Positions 9,530-17,582 of a stretch of 32,093 nt of DNA are shown here, piece after piece. Origin of the DNA: Gammaproteobacteria bacterium (GTDB lineage: Bacteria > Pseudomonadota > Gammaproteobacteria > Steroidobacterales > Steroidobacteraceae); the NCBI GenBank assembly GCA_019247195.1, contig JAFAPI010000159.1, forward strand, positions 1 to 32,093, given 5' to 3'. Under the pieces are notes generated by a model. That model worked only from the letters and a program-made list of their open reading frames with translations. It was not told the DNA's origin and made no database searches. The translations under genes were made by a program, and so were the position numbers. How positions within the stretch are numbered: the stretch's first letter is position 1; each line of letters starts with the position of its first letter.

Positions 9530-10407
9530 CGCAGCTCCTCGGCTATCAGTCTGCGCAGGGTGGCGTATCCGCGCGTGGCATAGGTCAGCGGATCCGCGCG
9601 CTCCGGATCTTGTTCGGCCTCGAGCACGATCCAACCGGAATAGCCGTGCAATGCCCGGAACACCGACGCGAAATCGATGCAGCCGTCCCCCGGCACCGTG
9701 AATACCCCCGCCAGGACCGCCTGCAGGAAGCTCCAATCGCCGGCCGCGGCCTGCTCGCACACCTCGGCCCGCACATCCTTCGCATGCAGATGGCGGATTC
9801 TGCTGGCGTGGGAACGCGCGATCCGCAGCGGATCGGCGCCCGCAAAACGGGCATGCCCGGTATCCAGCAGCAGACCCACCTCAGGGCCGCTGGCCTCCAT
9901 GAGTGCATCGATGTCTGACTCGCTTTGCACTACAGTTCCCATGTGATGGTGATAGGCGAGCTGCACGCCTTCTTGTGCAGTCATGCGCGCAAGCTCGCTG
10001 AGCCGCTGCCCGAATCCCCGCCAGCCCCCCGCGCCCAGGCGTGGACGTCGCGCCAGCGGCTCGGACCGTGCTGAATGAATGGCGCCGCTTACTTCGGCAC
10101 AGATAAGCAGCGAGCTGCCGAGCGCCTTCAGCAGATCCAGATGCGCACGCAGATGGCGCAGCTCAGCGTTGGCGTCTCGCTCCCGCAGCCGCGCCGAATA
10201 CCATCCGGAGATGCATTTAAGGCCGTAGCGGCTCAGTACGGCGCTCAGCTCTGCAGCCTCGCGCGGAAACTTGTGCCCGAGCTCCATGCCCTCGAAACCG
10301 ATGTCGTGCGCCTGAGAGAGACAGGTCTCGAGCGAGATGTCTGCGCCGAGCTCGCGCAGGTCGTCGTTTGACCAGAGGATCGGGTTCGCGCCGATGTGAA
10401 TCCCCAT
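9526..10407 (-). CDS. iolE: Inosose dehydratase (2-keto-myo-inositol dehydratase)
   Basis: Removes water from 2-keto-myo-inositol to give 3D-trihydroxycyclohexane-1,2-dione. 293 aa xylose-isomerase-like TIM barrel. The family start IGANPILWSNDDL is intact, followed by GFEGMELGHKFP near residue 38. Later come YHHHMGTVV, LLLDTGHARFAG and HLHAKDV, which bear likely metal and acid/base residues, and a final EAEQDP. The ATG at 10407 is 1 nt after the iolD stop and its own stop overlaps the iolB start, so translation is tightly coupled. Confidence 0.95.
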   Translation of the reverse strand: MGIHIGANPILWSNDDLRELGADISLETCLSQAHDIGFEGMELGHKFPREAAELSAVLSRYGLKCISGWYSARLRERDANAELRHLRAHLDLLKALGSSLLICAEVSGAIHSARSEPLARRPRLGAGGWRGFGQRLSELARMTAQEGVQLAYHHHMGTVVQSESDIDALMEASGPEVGLLLDTGHARFAGADPLRIARSHASRIRHLHAKDVRAEVCEQAAAGDWSFLQAVLAGVFTVPGDGCIDFASVFRALHGYSGWIVLEAEQDPERADPLTYATRGYATLRRLIAEELR

Positions 10408-10408
10408 G

Positions 10409-12247
10409 TCACCCGGCCTTCGGCCCAGTGTCGCGCGCCGCCAGGTAGCGCTCCCGGGCCGCGCGGACCCCGGGTCGGGCAGATACCGCCGGCACTGGCA
10501 CGTCCCACCAGTGCCCGCCCGCCGCCGTACTCGAGCGCGGGTCGGTTTCGATCACGAGGACCATGGTGCGGTCCGCCTGACGCGCGTGCGCCAACGCGGA
10601 ATCGAGCCCGGCACACCCCTGCACTTTGAGGGCGAGCGCGCCGAGGCTGCGTGCGTGGGCTACCAGATCCACGCGCCCGCCTCCAGGCTGTGCGCCCAAC
10701 AGGTTGTTGAAGCTGGCGTTTCCCGTTGAGGCTTGCAGGCGCTCGATGCAGCCGAATCCGCCGTTATCGAGCAGCACGACGATAAGCTTGGCGCCCATGC
10801 GCACCGACGTCTCGATTTCCGAGTTCAGCATGAGATAGGAACCATCTCCCACCATGACAATCACCGTCTTGTCGGGATGCGCGAGCTTCACCCCGAGGCC
10901 ACCGGCGATCTCGTATCCCATGCAGGAGAAACCGTATTCGAGGTGATAGCCCGAGTCGGGCTCCACGCGCCAGTGCTTGTGCAGTTCCCCGGGGAGCCCG
11001 CCGGCGGCGCCGACCACGATGTCCGCACCTTGCAGCGAGCGCTGCACCACACCAATGACCTGCGCGTCGCTCGGCCGCGCCCTGCCCTCGTCCCCCGTCA
11101 GCGAGGCGCTGGCCTTGCGCCAGTTGTCCTGCTCCGCGCCGGCCCGCAGGCTCCAGCTCTCGGGCGCGCGCCACTCCTGGAGTGCATCGCTCAGCTGCTG
11201 CAGGCCTTCACGCGCGTCCGCAACGAGCGGGATTGCGCGGTACTTGCCCGCATCCCACGGCTGCACGTTGAGGCCGATGATGCGCAGGCGCGGGGCACGA
11301 AACAGTGTGGCTGAGCCCGTAGTGAAGTCCTGCAGGCGGGTGCCGATGGCGAGGATAACGTCCGCTTCGGCAGCCATGTTGTTGGCCGCAGCGGTGCCGG
11401 TAACACCGATACCCCCTAGATTCAGGGGGTGGTCTCCGGGCAGGGCCGACTTGCCGGCCTGGGTCTCGGCGCTCGGCACGCGGTGCCGCTCGCAGAACTC
11501 GCGCAGAGTCGGGCCCGCCTCGGAATAAAGGACCCCCCCGCCGCATATGATGAGCGGACGCCGGCCGGCTGCCAGGGTCGCCGCGGCCTCGCGCAACTCA
11601 TCCCGTGGCGGTGGCGCACGCCTGAGAGTCCACACTTGGTCCTCGAACAGCATCGCGGGCCAATCAAATGCCTCGGCCTGGACGTCCTGACAGAGGCACA
11701 GCGTCGCCGGACCACATGTCGCCGGGTCGGTCAGCACCTGCAACGCTCTCTGCAGCGCCGGCACGAGTTGCTCCGGACGAGTGATGCGATCGAAGTACCG
11801 GGAAACGGGGCGCAGCGTGTCATTCGCGGTGATCAGGCCGTCGTTGAAGTCTTCGAGCTGCTGCAGGACCGGATCAGGCGCACGGTTGGCGAACACGTCC
11901 CCCGGCAGCAGCAGTACCGGCAGCCGATTCACGTGGGCGACTGCCGCCGCGGTGACCAGGTTGGTCGCCCCCGGGCCGATGGAAGTCGTGCAGGCCATCA
12001 TGCGGCGCCTGTTGCAGGCCTTGGCGAAGGCGACTGCCGCGTGCGCCATCGCCTGCTCGTTGTGCGCGCGATAGGTCGGCAGCGATGGTTGCGCTTCGAA
12101 CAATGCCTCCCCGAGGGCTGCGACGTTGCCATGTCCAAAGATCGCCCATACGCCGGCGAACAGCCGCTCGCGCCTGCCCTGCACGTCGGTCCACTGCGCG
12201 GCCAGCGACCTGACCAGCGCCTGCGCAACCGTCAGGCGCAGGCTCAC
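10409..12247 (-). CDS. iolD: 3D-(3,5/4)-trihydroxycyclohexane-1,2-dione acylhydrolase (ThDP-dependent)
   Basis: Opens the inositol ring: hydrolyses the cyclic dione to 5-deoxy-glucuronate. 612 aa, near the family norm. The N-terminal ThDP-Pyr domain carries the cofactor-activating Glu in YRAHNEQAMA (E64). The central domain has the ICGGGVLYSEA segment. The C-terminal ThDP-Mg motif begins GDGSYLMLNSEIETS and ends with NGGFGCIERLQ. The GTG at 12247 is preferred over an in-frame ATG seven codons upstream. It forms a GTGA overlap with the iolC stop and gives the family start (V/M)SLRLTVAQALV. It is coupled to iolC and iolE. Confidence 0.96.
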   Translation of the reverse strand: MSLRLTVAQALVRSLAAQWTDVQGRRERLFAGVWAIFGHGNVAALGEALFEAQPSLPTYRAHNEQAMAHAAVAFAKACNRRRMMACTTSIGPGATNLVTAAAVAHVNRLPVLLLPGDVFANRAPDPVLQQLEDFNDGLITANDTLRPVSRYFDRITRPEQLVPALQRALQVLTDPATCGPATLCLCQDVQAEAFDWPAMLFEDQVWTLRRAPPPRDELREAAATLAAGRRPLIICGGGVLYSEAGPTLREFCERHRVPSAETQAGKSALPGDHPLNLGGIGVTGTAAANNMAAEADVILAIGTRLQDFTTGSATLFRAPRLRIIGLNVQPWDAGKYRAIPLVADAREGLQQLSDALQEWRAPESWSLRAGAEQDNWRKASASLTGDEGRARPSDAQVIGVVQRSLQGADIVVGAAGGLPGELHKHWRVEPDSGYHLEYGFSCMGYEIAGGLGVKLAHPDKTVIVMVGDGSYLMLNSEIETSVRMGAKLIVVLLDNGGFGCIERLQASTGNASFNNLLGAQPGGGRVDLVAHARSLGALALKVQGCAGLDSALAHARQADRTMVLVIETDPRSSTAAGGHWWDVPVPAVSARPGVRAARERYLAARDTGPKAG

Positions 12248-14172
12248 ACCCGCCCCCGGTCCAGGCATTCCGCTCGGGCCTGGCGCGCGTCAATCCACAG
12301 ATCGATCAGTACCTGGCAGCGTTCGGTCATCTCTCGTATCGCACTCTCATCCCCGAGGTGCCCCGACCGCCATTCCGTGGCCGCGGCGTCGAACATCGTA
12401 TGCCCGACAGCGAGGCCCCGCACGATGGCCTGCTCGGCAGCGAGCTGGAGCGCTTGATCCAGCCCGGGCAGGGGCGCGACTCGCGCACTGACCAGGATGC
12501 CGCGACAGAACGGGTCCCCCCTAGCGATCGCCTCGGCGCACGCGCGCCAGGCCGCCGCGCTCGGCTGCGGCTCGAGCTGCCACCAATCCGGCCGCACGCC
12601 GATCTCGTACAGCCGTGCGAGCACCTGCGCGGTGTTCTCGCCTGAACCGCCCGCCGCAACGACCGGGATCTCGAGCAGCAGCTCGCGATGCTGGGCGCGG
12701 CAGCTCGCCGCCAGACGCAGCAGCTCTCGCTCCTGGGCCAATCTGAGCGCGGCCGGCTCTCCCGGGTAGAACAGGCAGCGACACGCCGCGGCAACCTGGG
12801 CCGGCCACTCGTTGAGGCGCGATGCCAGGCTGGCCGCCCCGTGAAACTGCAGTGGGTGCGAGGCCGGGCGCTCGACGCGGCGGGCGAGCCACAGCGTGCC
12901 GCGGCGCGCATGCGACCAAGCCCCGCTTCCCGCAACAGGGGCCAGCAACACGCCGACGCCCTGCCGCGTGGCGGCGAGGCGCTCAGCAGCCTCGAGCAGG
13001 AGCATCGGCAGCTGCGCCGCTCGGTCGCGCACCGCTGCGTTATGGTCGCCGATCGCCTCAGAGGCTGGCTGATCGTCGACAGCGAACACAAACAGTTGCG
13101 CCGGACCCGGTTTGCGGGTGGTCACCCAGTGGAGGTGATTGAGCGCGTCATCCTCGCGCAATGCCCGGTGCTCGCTGCCGCGCATGAGATAGTGGTTCAG
13201 CTCCGGCAACGTCGGAAACTCCGCCGAGCACATGAGGCGCGACACGGCGATGGCACCGCAGGCATTGCCGAGGCGCGCGCTCTCCGCAAGCGACTCACCG
13301 CGCAGATAGCCGCGCAGGAATCCCGCCAGGAACGCGTCTCCGGCACCGAGGACGTTGTAAACCGAGACGTTCATGCCGCCCGCCACCAGTCCATCCTCAA
13401 GGCGGGCGGGAATGCGGTCGGGAAACACGACGCAGCCGCGGGGGCCGCGCTTACAGACGATGATGCCTCGAGAGTGTTCGCGAATGCGCCCAATCGCCGT
13501 CAACAGCTCCTCGGCACCCCCGGCGATGCGCAGTTCTTCCTCCGTGCCCACGATCAGGTCGCAGTGCGGCAACACTGACTGAAGGGCGGCCGTGGCGCTC
13601 GCTGAGGGGGCGTAGCGATTCTCACCGCCGGCGTGGCCGCCGATGCCCCAGAGGGTGGGACGATAATCGATGTCGATAATGACTCGCTGACCTGCTTTTC
13701 GTGCGATATCGATGGCCTTGCGTTGCGCCCGCGCGGCGTCGGCGATGGAGAAGTGCGTGCCGGTTACGAGGATGGCGCGCGAGGAGGCCACGAATGCCTC
13801 GTCGATGTCGGCCGGGGCCAGGGCGCTGTCGGCACAATTCTCGCGATAGAAGATGAGGGGGAATCGCTCCTGGTCCTGAACACTGAGCAGCACGAGTGAG
13901 GTCAGGCGCTGTGGGTCGGTATGCATGCCGCGCGTATCGACCGCTTCGCGGCGCAGCTGCTCCAGAACGAAGCGTCCCATCGGCTCGTTGCCGACGCGGC
14001 TGATGAGCGCCGATTTGAGCCCGAGGCGCGCAGCTCCAATGGCGATATTGGCCGGACACCCGCCGACTGCCTTGAGAAAGCTCGACACGTCCTCCAGCCG
14101 CGCGCCTATCTGCTGGCCGTACAGGTCCACGCTCACGCGCCCGATGGTGATGAGATCCAGCTGCGGATTCAT
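12244..14172 (-). CDS. iolC: 5-dehydro-2-deoxygluconokinase fused to a divergent DUF2090 domain
   Basis: 642 aa with two parts. Residues 1 to about 330 are a PfkB kinase that phosphorylates 2-deoxy-5-keto-gluconate. It has GGCPANIAIGAARLG near 37 and the catalytic NVLGAGDAF with D279. Residues about 340-642 are a DUF2090 domain, a LacD-like fold usually held to be the aldolase that cleaves the product. Here expected conserved positions differ. FAFDHR reads FAVDDQ (363-368), (V/I)KCL reads CRCL (464-467), WWK reads WWQ (530-532) and GRTIF reads GHTMF (590-594). The expected residues are recalled from relatives. The kinase half looks intact. The ATG at 14172 gives the family start and lies 34 nt after the transporter stop. 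Confidence 0.95.
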   Translation of the reverse strand: MNPQLDLITIGRVSVDLYGQQIGARLEDVSSFLKAVGGCPANIAIGAARLGLKSALISRVGNEPMGRFVLEQLRREAVDTRGMHTDPQRLTSLVLLSVQDQERFPLIFYRENCADSALAPADIDEAFVASSRAILVTGTHFSIADAARAQRKAIDIARKAGQRVIIDIDYRPTLWGIGGHAGGENRYAPSASATAALQSVLPHCDLIVGTEEELRIAGGAEELLTAIGRIREHSRGIIVCKRGPRGCVVFPDRIPARLEDGLVAGGMNVSVYNVLGAGDAFLAGFLRGYLRGESLAESARLGNACGAIAVSRLMCSAEFPTLPELNHYLMRGSEHRALREDDALNHLHWVTTRKPGPAQLFVFAVDDQPASEAIGDHNAAVRDRAAQLPMLLLEAAERLAATRQGVGVLLAPVAGSGAWSHARRGTLWLARRVERPASHPLQFHGAASLASRLNEWPAQVAAACRCLFYPGEPAALRLAQERELLRLAASCRAQHRELLLEIPVVAAGGSGENTAQVLARLYEIGVRPDWWQLEPQPSAAAWRACAEAIARGDPFCRGILVSARVAPLPGLDQALQLAAEQAIVRGLAVGHTMFDAAATEWRSGHLGDESAIREMTERCQVLIDLWIDARQARAECLDRGRV

Positions 14173-14206
14173 GCGATCCCTGGCACCACCGAGTCCGGCC
14201 CGGATT

Positions 14207-15493
14207 TCAGGAGAATCGAGTGCGTTTCCACAGCGTGACCCCCCCGGCCAGGAGCAGCCCGAGCGATGCAGCACCAAGGATCGTCAGCCAGCCGGCATTG
14301 ACAACGATTGCCTGGGCACGCGCGTGCCATCCTAACCAGGCGAATATCGCAATTGCAGCGGCGACGATGAGTAGCTCCCACCAGCGCCAGGGGCCGCGGG
14401 CGGCTGCGGATTCGCATCCGGCGAGCGAGGCGGCGACGCGCTCCCGATCGAGGCCATAGCGCAGACACTCCCGCTCCACCGCGGCCTGCCATTCCCGCTG
14501 CTCTTCTGGCGCCGCGGCCGCGAGGCTGATAGCGGCTGCGCCGCCGATCATGATCAGCGAGCCGACCACCACCAGGGTCTGCGCGGCAGGCGTCATGTTG
14601 GCGAGCTCACCGAATACCAGCACGCCCCAAGCGAGGCCCCACAGTTGGTTCGTGTTGGAGAGGGGGATGGCCCGGCTGATGCCGATGTACTTGGCCGCGT
14701 ATTGCTGGAACAAGTCTCCAAGCACCCAGCAGAAACCACCGAGGAAGAGCCAGAACATGGCCGGCTCTGCTTGCCGCAGCGAGATAAGTACCCTGGCCGT
14801 GCCCCCGCCGAAACACGCCGCGAGGATGAACACCGTGGCGAGCTCGCCCACGGTAAAGACGGTCACGAACGAGAGCGGATTCATGCCACTGAGGTAGGCC
14901 TTGCGGTAGGGGATATACATCGTGCCCCAGAGAAGTGCGGCACCCAGCGCCGCGATGACGCCCGGTGCGGCACTGCGTCGCAGGGTATGGGCCTCACCGA
15001 CTGCGGTGACGTAGGCGAGTACGCAGGCACCGATCACGATTGCGGCGGCGCCCATCAGGACCTTAAGCCGACCCCGGCTCGCACCGCCCCGCAGCTCGTT
15101 GAACAGCAGCCAGCCCCAGAACACCCCCACCAGGCTATTCACGTTCCACAACGGAAACGCGATCGACAGCCCCACGTCACGGATGGCGAACACGGTGAGC
15201 GTGTTGGCGACCGCCCACAGCATGCCGGCAACGATCGCCCAGATGACCAGATGTGGCTTCTCGCGCAGGTCCTCCCAGACATAGCGGGTGCCCTTAAGCG
15301 CGACCGGCACCGTCCAGCGCGCCACGAACACGCCCATCACCATCCCCAGCGACACGATGAATGGTGAGAAGCCGATGGCCACCAGTTTGGTGGGCGCCTC
15401 CGCCGAACCGAGCCACGCGCCAGCGACGAGGCCACAGAGCACGCCCACCCCGTGGAGAGTGTAGCCGCCCGCCTGCTCGGCGCCCGTGCTCAT
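14207..15493 (-). CDS. GRP/DMT-family sugar transporter, candidate inositol importer
   Basis: 428-aa inner-membrane carrier of the drug/metabolite superfamily, resembling the glucose/ribose porter and RhaT-like group. Residues about 12-325 make some ten hydrophobic helices with repeat signatures AFPLWNVNSLVGVFWGWLLF (111-130) and RAIPLSNTNQLWGLAWGVLV (274-293). These are the two internally duplicated substrate-region motifs of GRP porters. A charged linker (about 330-370) leads to two more helices (372-391 and 399-420) that GlcU/RhaT-type porters lack. It is the only transporter in the iol operon, so an inositol-import role is inferred. Its ATG overlaps the stop of a 33-codon upstream frame. 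Confidence 0.85.
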   Translation of the reverse strand: MSTGAEQAGGYTLHGVGVLCGLVAGAWLGSAEAPTKLVAIGFSPFIVSLGMVMGVFVARWTVPVALKGTRYVWEDLREKPHLVIWAIVAGMLWAVANTLTVFAIRDVGLSIAFPLWNVNSLVGVFWGWLLFNELRGGASRGRLKVLMGAAAIVIGACVLAYVTAVGEAHTLRRSAAPGVIAALGAALLWGTMYIPYRKAYLSGMNPLSFVTVFTVGELATVFILAACFGGGTARVLISLRQAEPAMFWLFLGGFCWVLGDLFQQYAAKYIGISRAIPLSNTNQLWGLAWGVLVFGELANMTPAAQTLVVVGSLIMIGGAAAISLAAAAPEEQREWQAAVERECLRYGLDRERVAASLAGCESAAARGPWRWWELLIVAAAIAIFAWLGWHARAQAIVVNAGWLTILGAASLGLLLAGGVTLWKRTRFS

Positions 15494-15591
15494 GCAAGTA
15501 CGACGAGCAGCAGAATACCGATCGCCAGCACTGCAAGCGGTATCCAGAGATGGGCATCCGTTAGCGTGGCTCTGATAAGCGCGATCTTCAT
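15490..15591 (-). CDS. 33-aa single-helix membrane micro-protein coupled to the transporter
   Basis: ATG at 15591 to TGA at 15490 encodes 33 residues: a short polar N-terminus with two basic residues (MKIALIRATLTDAHLW) and one strongly hydrophobic helix (IPLAVLAIGILLLVVLA). The stop overlaps the transporter ATG as ATGA, the same coupling used inside the operon. Helix length, positive-inside charge and overlap support a real membrane peptide, perhaps a small subunit of the carrier as known for some other symporters. A weak AGAG is the only ribosome-binding-site-like sequence. It could instead be a leader peptide. Confidence 0.6.
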   Translation of the reverse strand: MKIALIRATLTDAHLWIPLAVLAIGILLLVVLA

Positions 15592-15673
15592 GCGGCGTAC
15601 TCTGGATGCAAGGAAGAGATGGGTATCAGGACCAGCAGTCGAGCCATCATATCAAGGGACATTGCGCGCCTCG

Positions 15674-15692
15674 GCTCGCGCGAGCGCTCGCG
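15674..15692. repeat. Overlapping GC-rich palindromes upstream of the inositol operon
   Basis: GCTCGCGCGAGC (15674-15685) and CGCGAGCGCTCGCG (15679-15692) are both perfect palindromes that share seven bases. They lie about 83 nt before the micro-ORF start within a 281-base gap (15592-15872) in which I see no gene. Function unknown: an operator, a terminator-like hairpin without a T-run, or chance in GC-rich DNA. Confidence 0.4.
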
Positions 15693-15872
15693 GTCGGCGG
15701 AGCGGTGCCCGTGCGATCGCCGCTTGGCTCACGACAAACATTGTGTTCTGGCAGCCGCCCAACGGGCTACTCAAGCACCGCAGCGACACGGCGAACCTTC
15801 GGTTGCTGAGTGTTCGCAGGTGGGGCCGTGCGTGCCAACCCGTCGCGCAGATGCGGAACGTCGCAAGCCGGA

Positions 15873-16523
15873 TCAAGGTGCTGCTCCCGCGACTCTTTGC
15901 AACGAGCGTTCTCCCGCGAGCAGCCAGAGCAAACACAAGGTGCAGACGGCGCAGGTGATCCACTCCCAAAGTGCAAAACTCAAGATCACGGATATTCCCC
16001 GCGCGCGCCAATCGAGGCTCACCCAGGGGAAGCCGGCGCGACTCGCATAAGATTGTGTGATCACTGCGCAGACCACCGGCACGAACGGCAGGGCGGCCGC
16101 CCCTAGCGGCACGAGCCAGTCCACCGGGCGATCTGCTGAACCGGCTACATCCCGGCGCACCATAAAGGTCATCCAGCTGACCCCCGCGCACAGCAGGATG
16201 AAGGCGACCAGCGCGAGCAGCTCATGCAGCCGGCTCACCCCCATAAAGGGGGACGGCAGCAGCGCGCACAACGCCATGCAGCCGTACCCGGTGGAGAGAA
16301 GGAGCGCGCCAGCACCGAGCGGGGACCTGCGGCGTCGCAGCAAGCTCCATAGTGCGCACACTGCGCAGACGACCAGCCCGCCGCGACCCCAGGCATGGCC
16401 ACGCGGATTGCGGTCCGGGTAAAGCAAGCTCGAGATCGTCATGTAGCGCCAGTCATACTCGCCGGGGTACAGCCGGACGGCGAGCATCAGGCCAATCCAG
16501 AAGGCGAGCAGCCCTGCCCCCAT
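15873..16523 (-). CDS. Polytopic membrane protein (DUF998-like)
   Basis: 216 aa with about six hydrophobic helices, so an inner-membrane protein. MGAGLLAFWIGLMLAVRL opens helix 1. A loop YDWRYMTISSLLYPDRNPRG (about residues 24-43) separates helices 1 and 2 and resembles the serine-rich loop of DUF998-type proteins as I recall them. The ATG at 16523 begins exactly at the first helix; upstream in-frame residues are Arg/Gly-rich and look non-coding. It lies upstream of the inositol operon on the same strand but 281 bases away. Function unknown. Confidence 0.7.
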   Translation of the reverse strand: MGAGLLAFWIGLMLAVRLYPGEYDWRYMTISSLLYPDRNPRGHAWGRGGLVVCAVCALWSLLRRRRSPLGAGALLLSTGYGCMALCALLPSPFMGVSRLHELLALVAFILLCAGVSWMTFMVRRDVAGSADRPVDWLVPLGAAALPFVPVVCAVITQSYASRAGFPWVSLDWRARGISVILSFALWEWITCAVCTLCLLWLLAGERSLQRVAGAAP

Positions 16524-16675
16524 GAGGCGCCCGCCGGGGCCCCCGCCCCTTGTCCTAGTCCGGTCGGTCGAGTACACCAAGTCCACCCTCCTCGCCCGTG
16601 GGGGCCGCAAAGCCACATCCTGCGCTAAGCTTCCTACAATCACTCGCTGATACCGGCTCGATCCCGGAGTGCCCG

Positions 16676-16879
16676 ATGCCCCAGTCCGTGCAGTTTTCAG
16701 CCGAGTGTCCACGTTGCGGCAGCGAACGTCAGCAGCCCGCCCTGGACACAGCGGAGCTGCTGGCGTTGCTCGACACCGGCGCTGACGTCGAGGCTTATTG
16801 CAGCAGTTGCGACGTCACTTGGAATATCTCCACCGAAGAACGCGCAGATCTGGCTCGGACTTTAGTGTCATCGTCATAG
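16676..16879 (+). CDS. Small zinc-ribbon protein, 67 aa
   Basis: MPQSVQFSAECPRCGS opens with one CxxC knuckle (C11, C14) and a second CxxC (CSSC) comes near residue 43, so the two likely bind one zinc in a ribbon. Between them is an acidic helix (DTAELLALLDTG). The protein ends with ISTEERADLARTL. The ATG at 16676 follows a GGAG about 8 nt upstream; in-frame residues further upstream do not look coding. It may bind nucleic acid or a protein partner; the sequence does not say. It stands alone, divergent from the membrane-protein gene. Confidence 0.65.
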   Translation: MPQSVQFSAECPRCGSERQQPALDTAELLALLDTGADVEAYCSSCDVTWNISTEERADLARTLVSSS

Positions 16880-16970
16880 GACCGCGGCCCCCTTCCCGAG
16901 GAAGGCGCTGCCAAACGATGGCGTCCGGGACCGACGGTGCTGAGCGCCGGCACTCGGTACCGTGCTGTCG

Positions 16971-16989
16971 CGCTCGCGTTGCGCGAGCG
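16971..16989 (+). repeat. Hairpin just upstream of the BON lipoprotein gene
   Basis: CGCTCGCG (16971-16978), loop TTG, CGCGAGCG (16982-16989): a perfect 8-bp stem ending 6 nt before the GGAGG ribosome-binding site of the next gene. The core resembles the palindromes at 15674-15692. If formed in RNA it could affect translation of the lipoprotein. Confidence 0.45.
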
Positions 16990-17006
16990 GCTGCTGGAGG
17001 ATGTCC

Positions 17007-17540
17007 ATGTCCAAGTTTCCGATCTCGATCATGAGCTCCATGCTGGTCGCCGTCCTGGCCGGCTGCGCTGGCAACCGAACGGTCGGCGAGCGCGTCGATG
17101 ACGCGACGATAACTGCCAAGATCAAGAGCTCGCTCGCCATCGACCCCACGACCAAAGCCCGCCAGATCGCGGTGGACACCCACGAGGGGGTCGTGCAGCT
17201 CACTGGATTCGTCGATTCCGCAGATGAGCGGCAGGTCGCCTCGCGCATCGCGCGTAATACCAAAGGCGTCCGCCGCGTGCAGGACAACCTTGAGGTGAAG
17301 ACCGCGGACCGGTCGTTCGGAGAGGCGGTCAGTGACGAGGTGCTCAAGACACGCGTAAAGGCTGCGTTGGTCGCAGACCCGGCTACCAAGGCGCGTGAGA
17401 TAACGGTCAAGGTCAACAATGGCAACGTCCAGCTGGGTGGGTTCGTGGACTCTTCTTCTATGAAGTCTGAGGCGACCCGCGTTGCGCAGAGTGTCAACGG
17501 CGTCCGCAGCGTAGACAACGGCCTCGAAGTCCGGCCCTAA
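17007..17540 (+). CDS. Lipoprotein with two BON domains
   Basis: 177 aa. The signal peptide ends in a lipobox LAGC, making C20 the lipidated residue. Two BON repeats follow. The first is DDATITAKIKSSLAID..TKARQIAVDTHEGVVQLTGFV (about residues 31-95) and the second starts VLKTRVKAALVADPATKAREI (about 112-175). BON domains occur in envelope-stability proteins such as OsmY and DolP. GGAGG (16996-17000) is 6 nt before the ATG at 17007, which is therefore chosen over the ATG at 17001. It is an envelope protein, probably facing the periplasm, and converges with the phosphatase gene. Confidence 0.9.
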   Translation: MSKFPISIMSSMLVAVLAGCAGNRTVGERVDDATITAKIKSSLAIDPTTKARQIAVDTHEGVVQLTGFVDSADERQVASRIARNTKGVRRVQDNLEVKTADRSFGEAVSDEVLKTRVKAALVADPATKAREITVKVNNGNVQLGGFVDSSSMKSEATRVAQSVNGVRSVDNGLEVRP

Positions 17541-17582
17541 GCGACCTCTCCCACACCCGTGCTGCCCTGAGCCCTGCCGCGC

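Noticed and set aside
11429-12457. Plus-strand 342-codon frame opposite iolD/iolC
   Set aside because: Antisense shadow; the opposite strand encodes IolD with all ThDP motifs.
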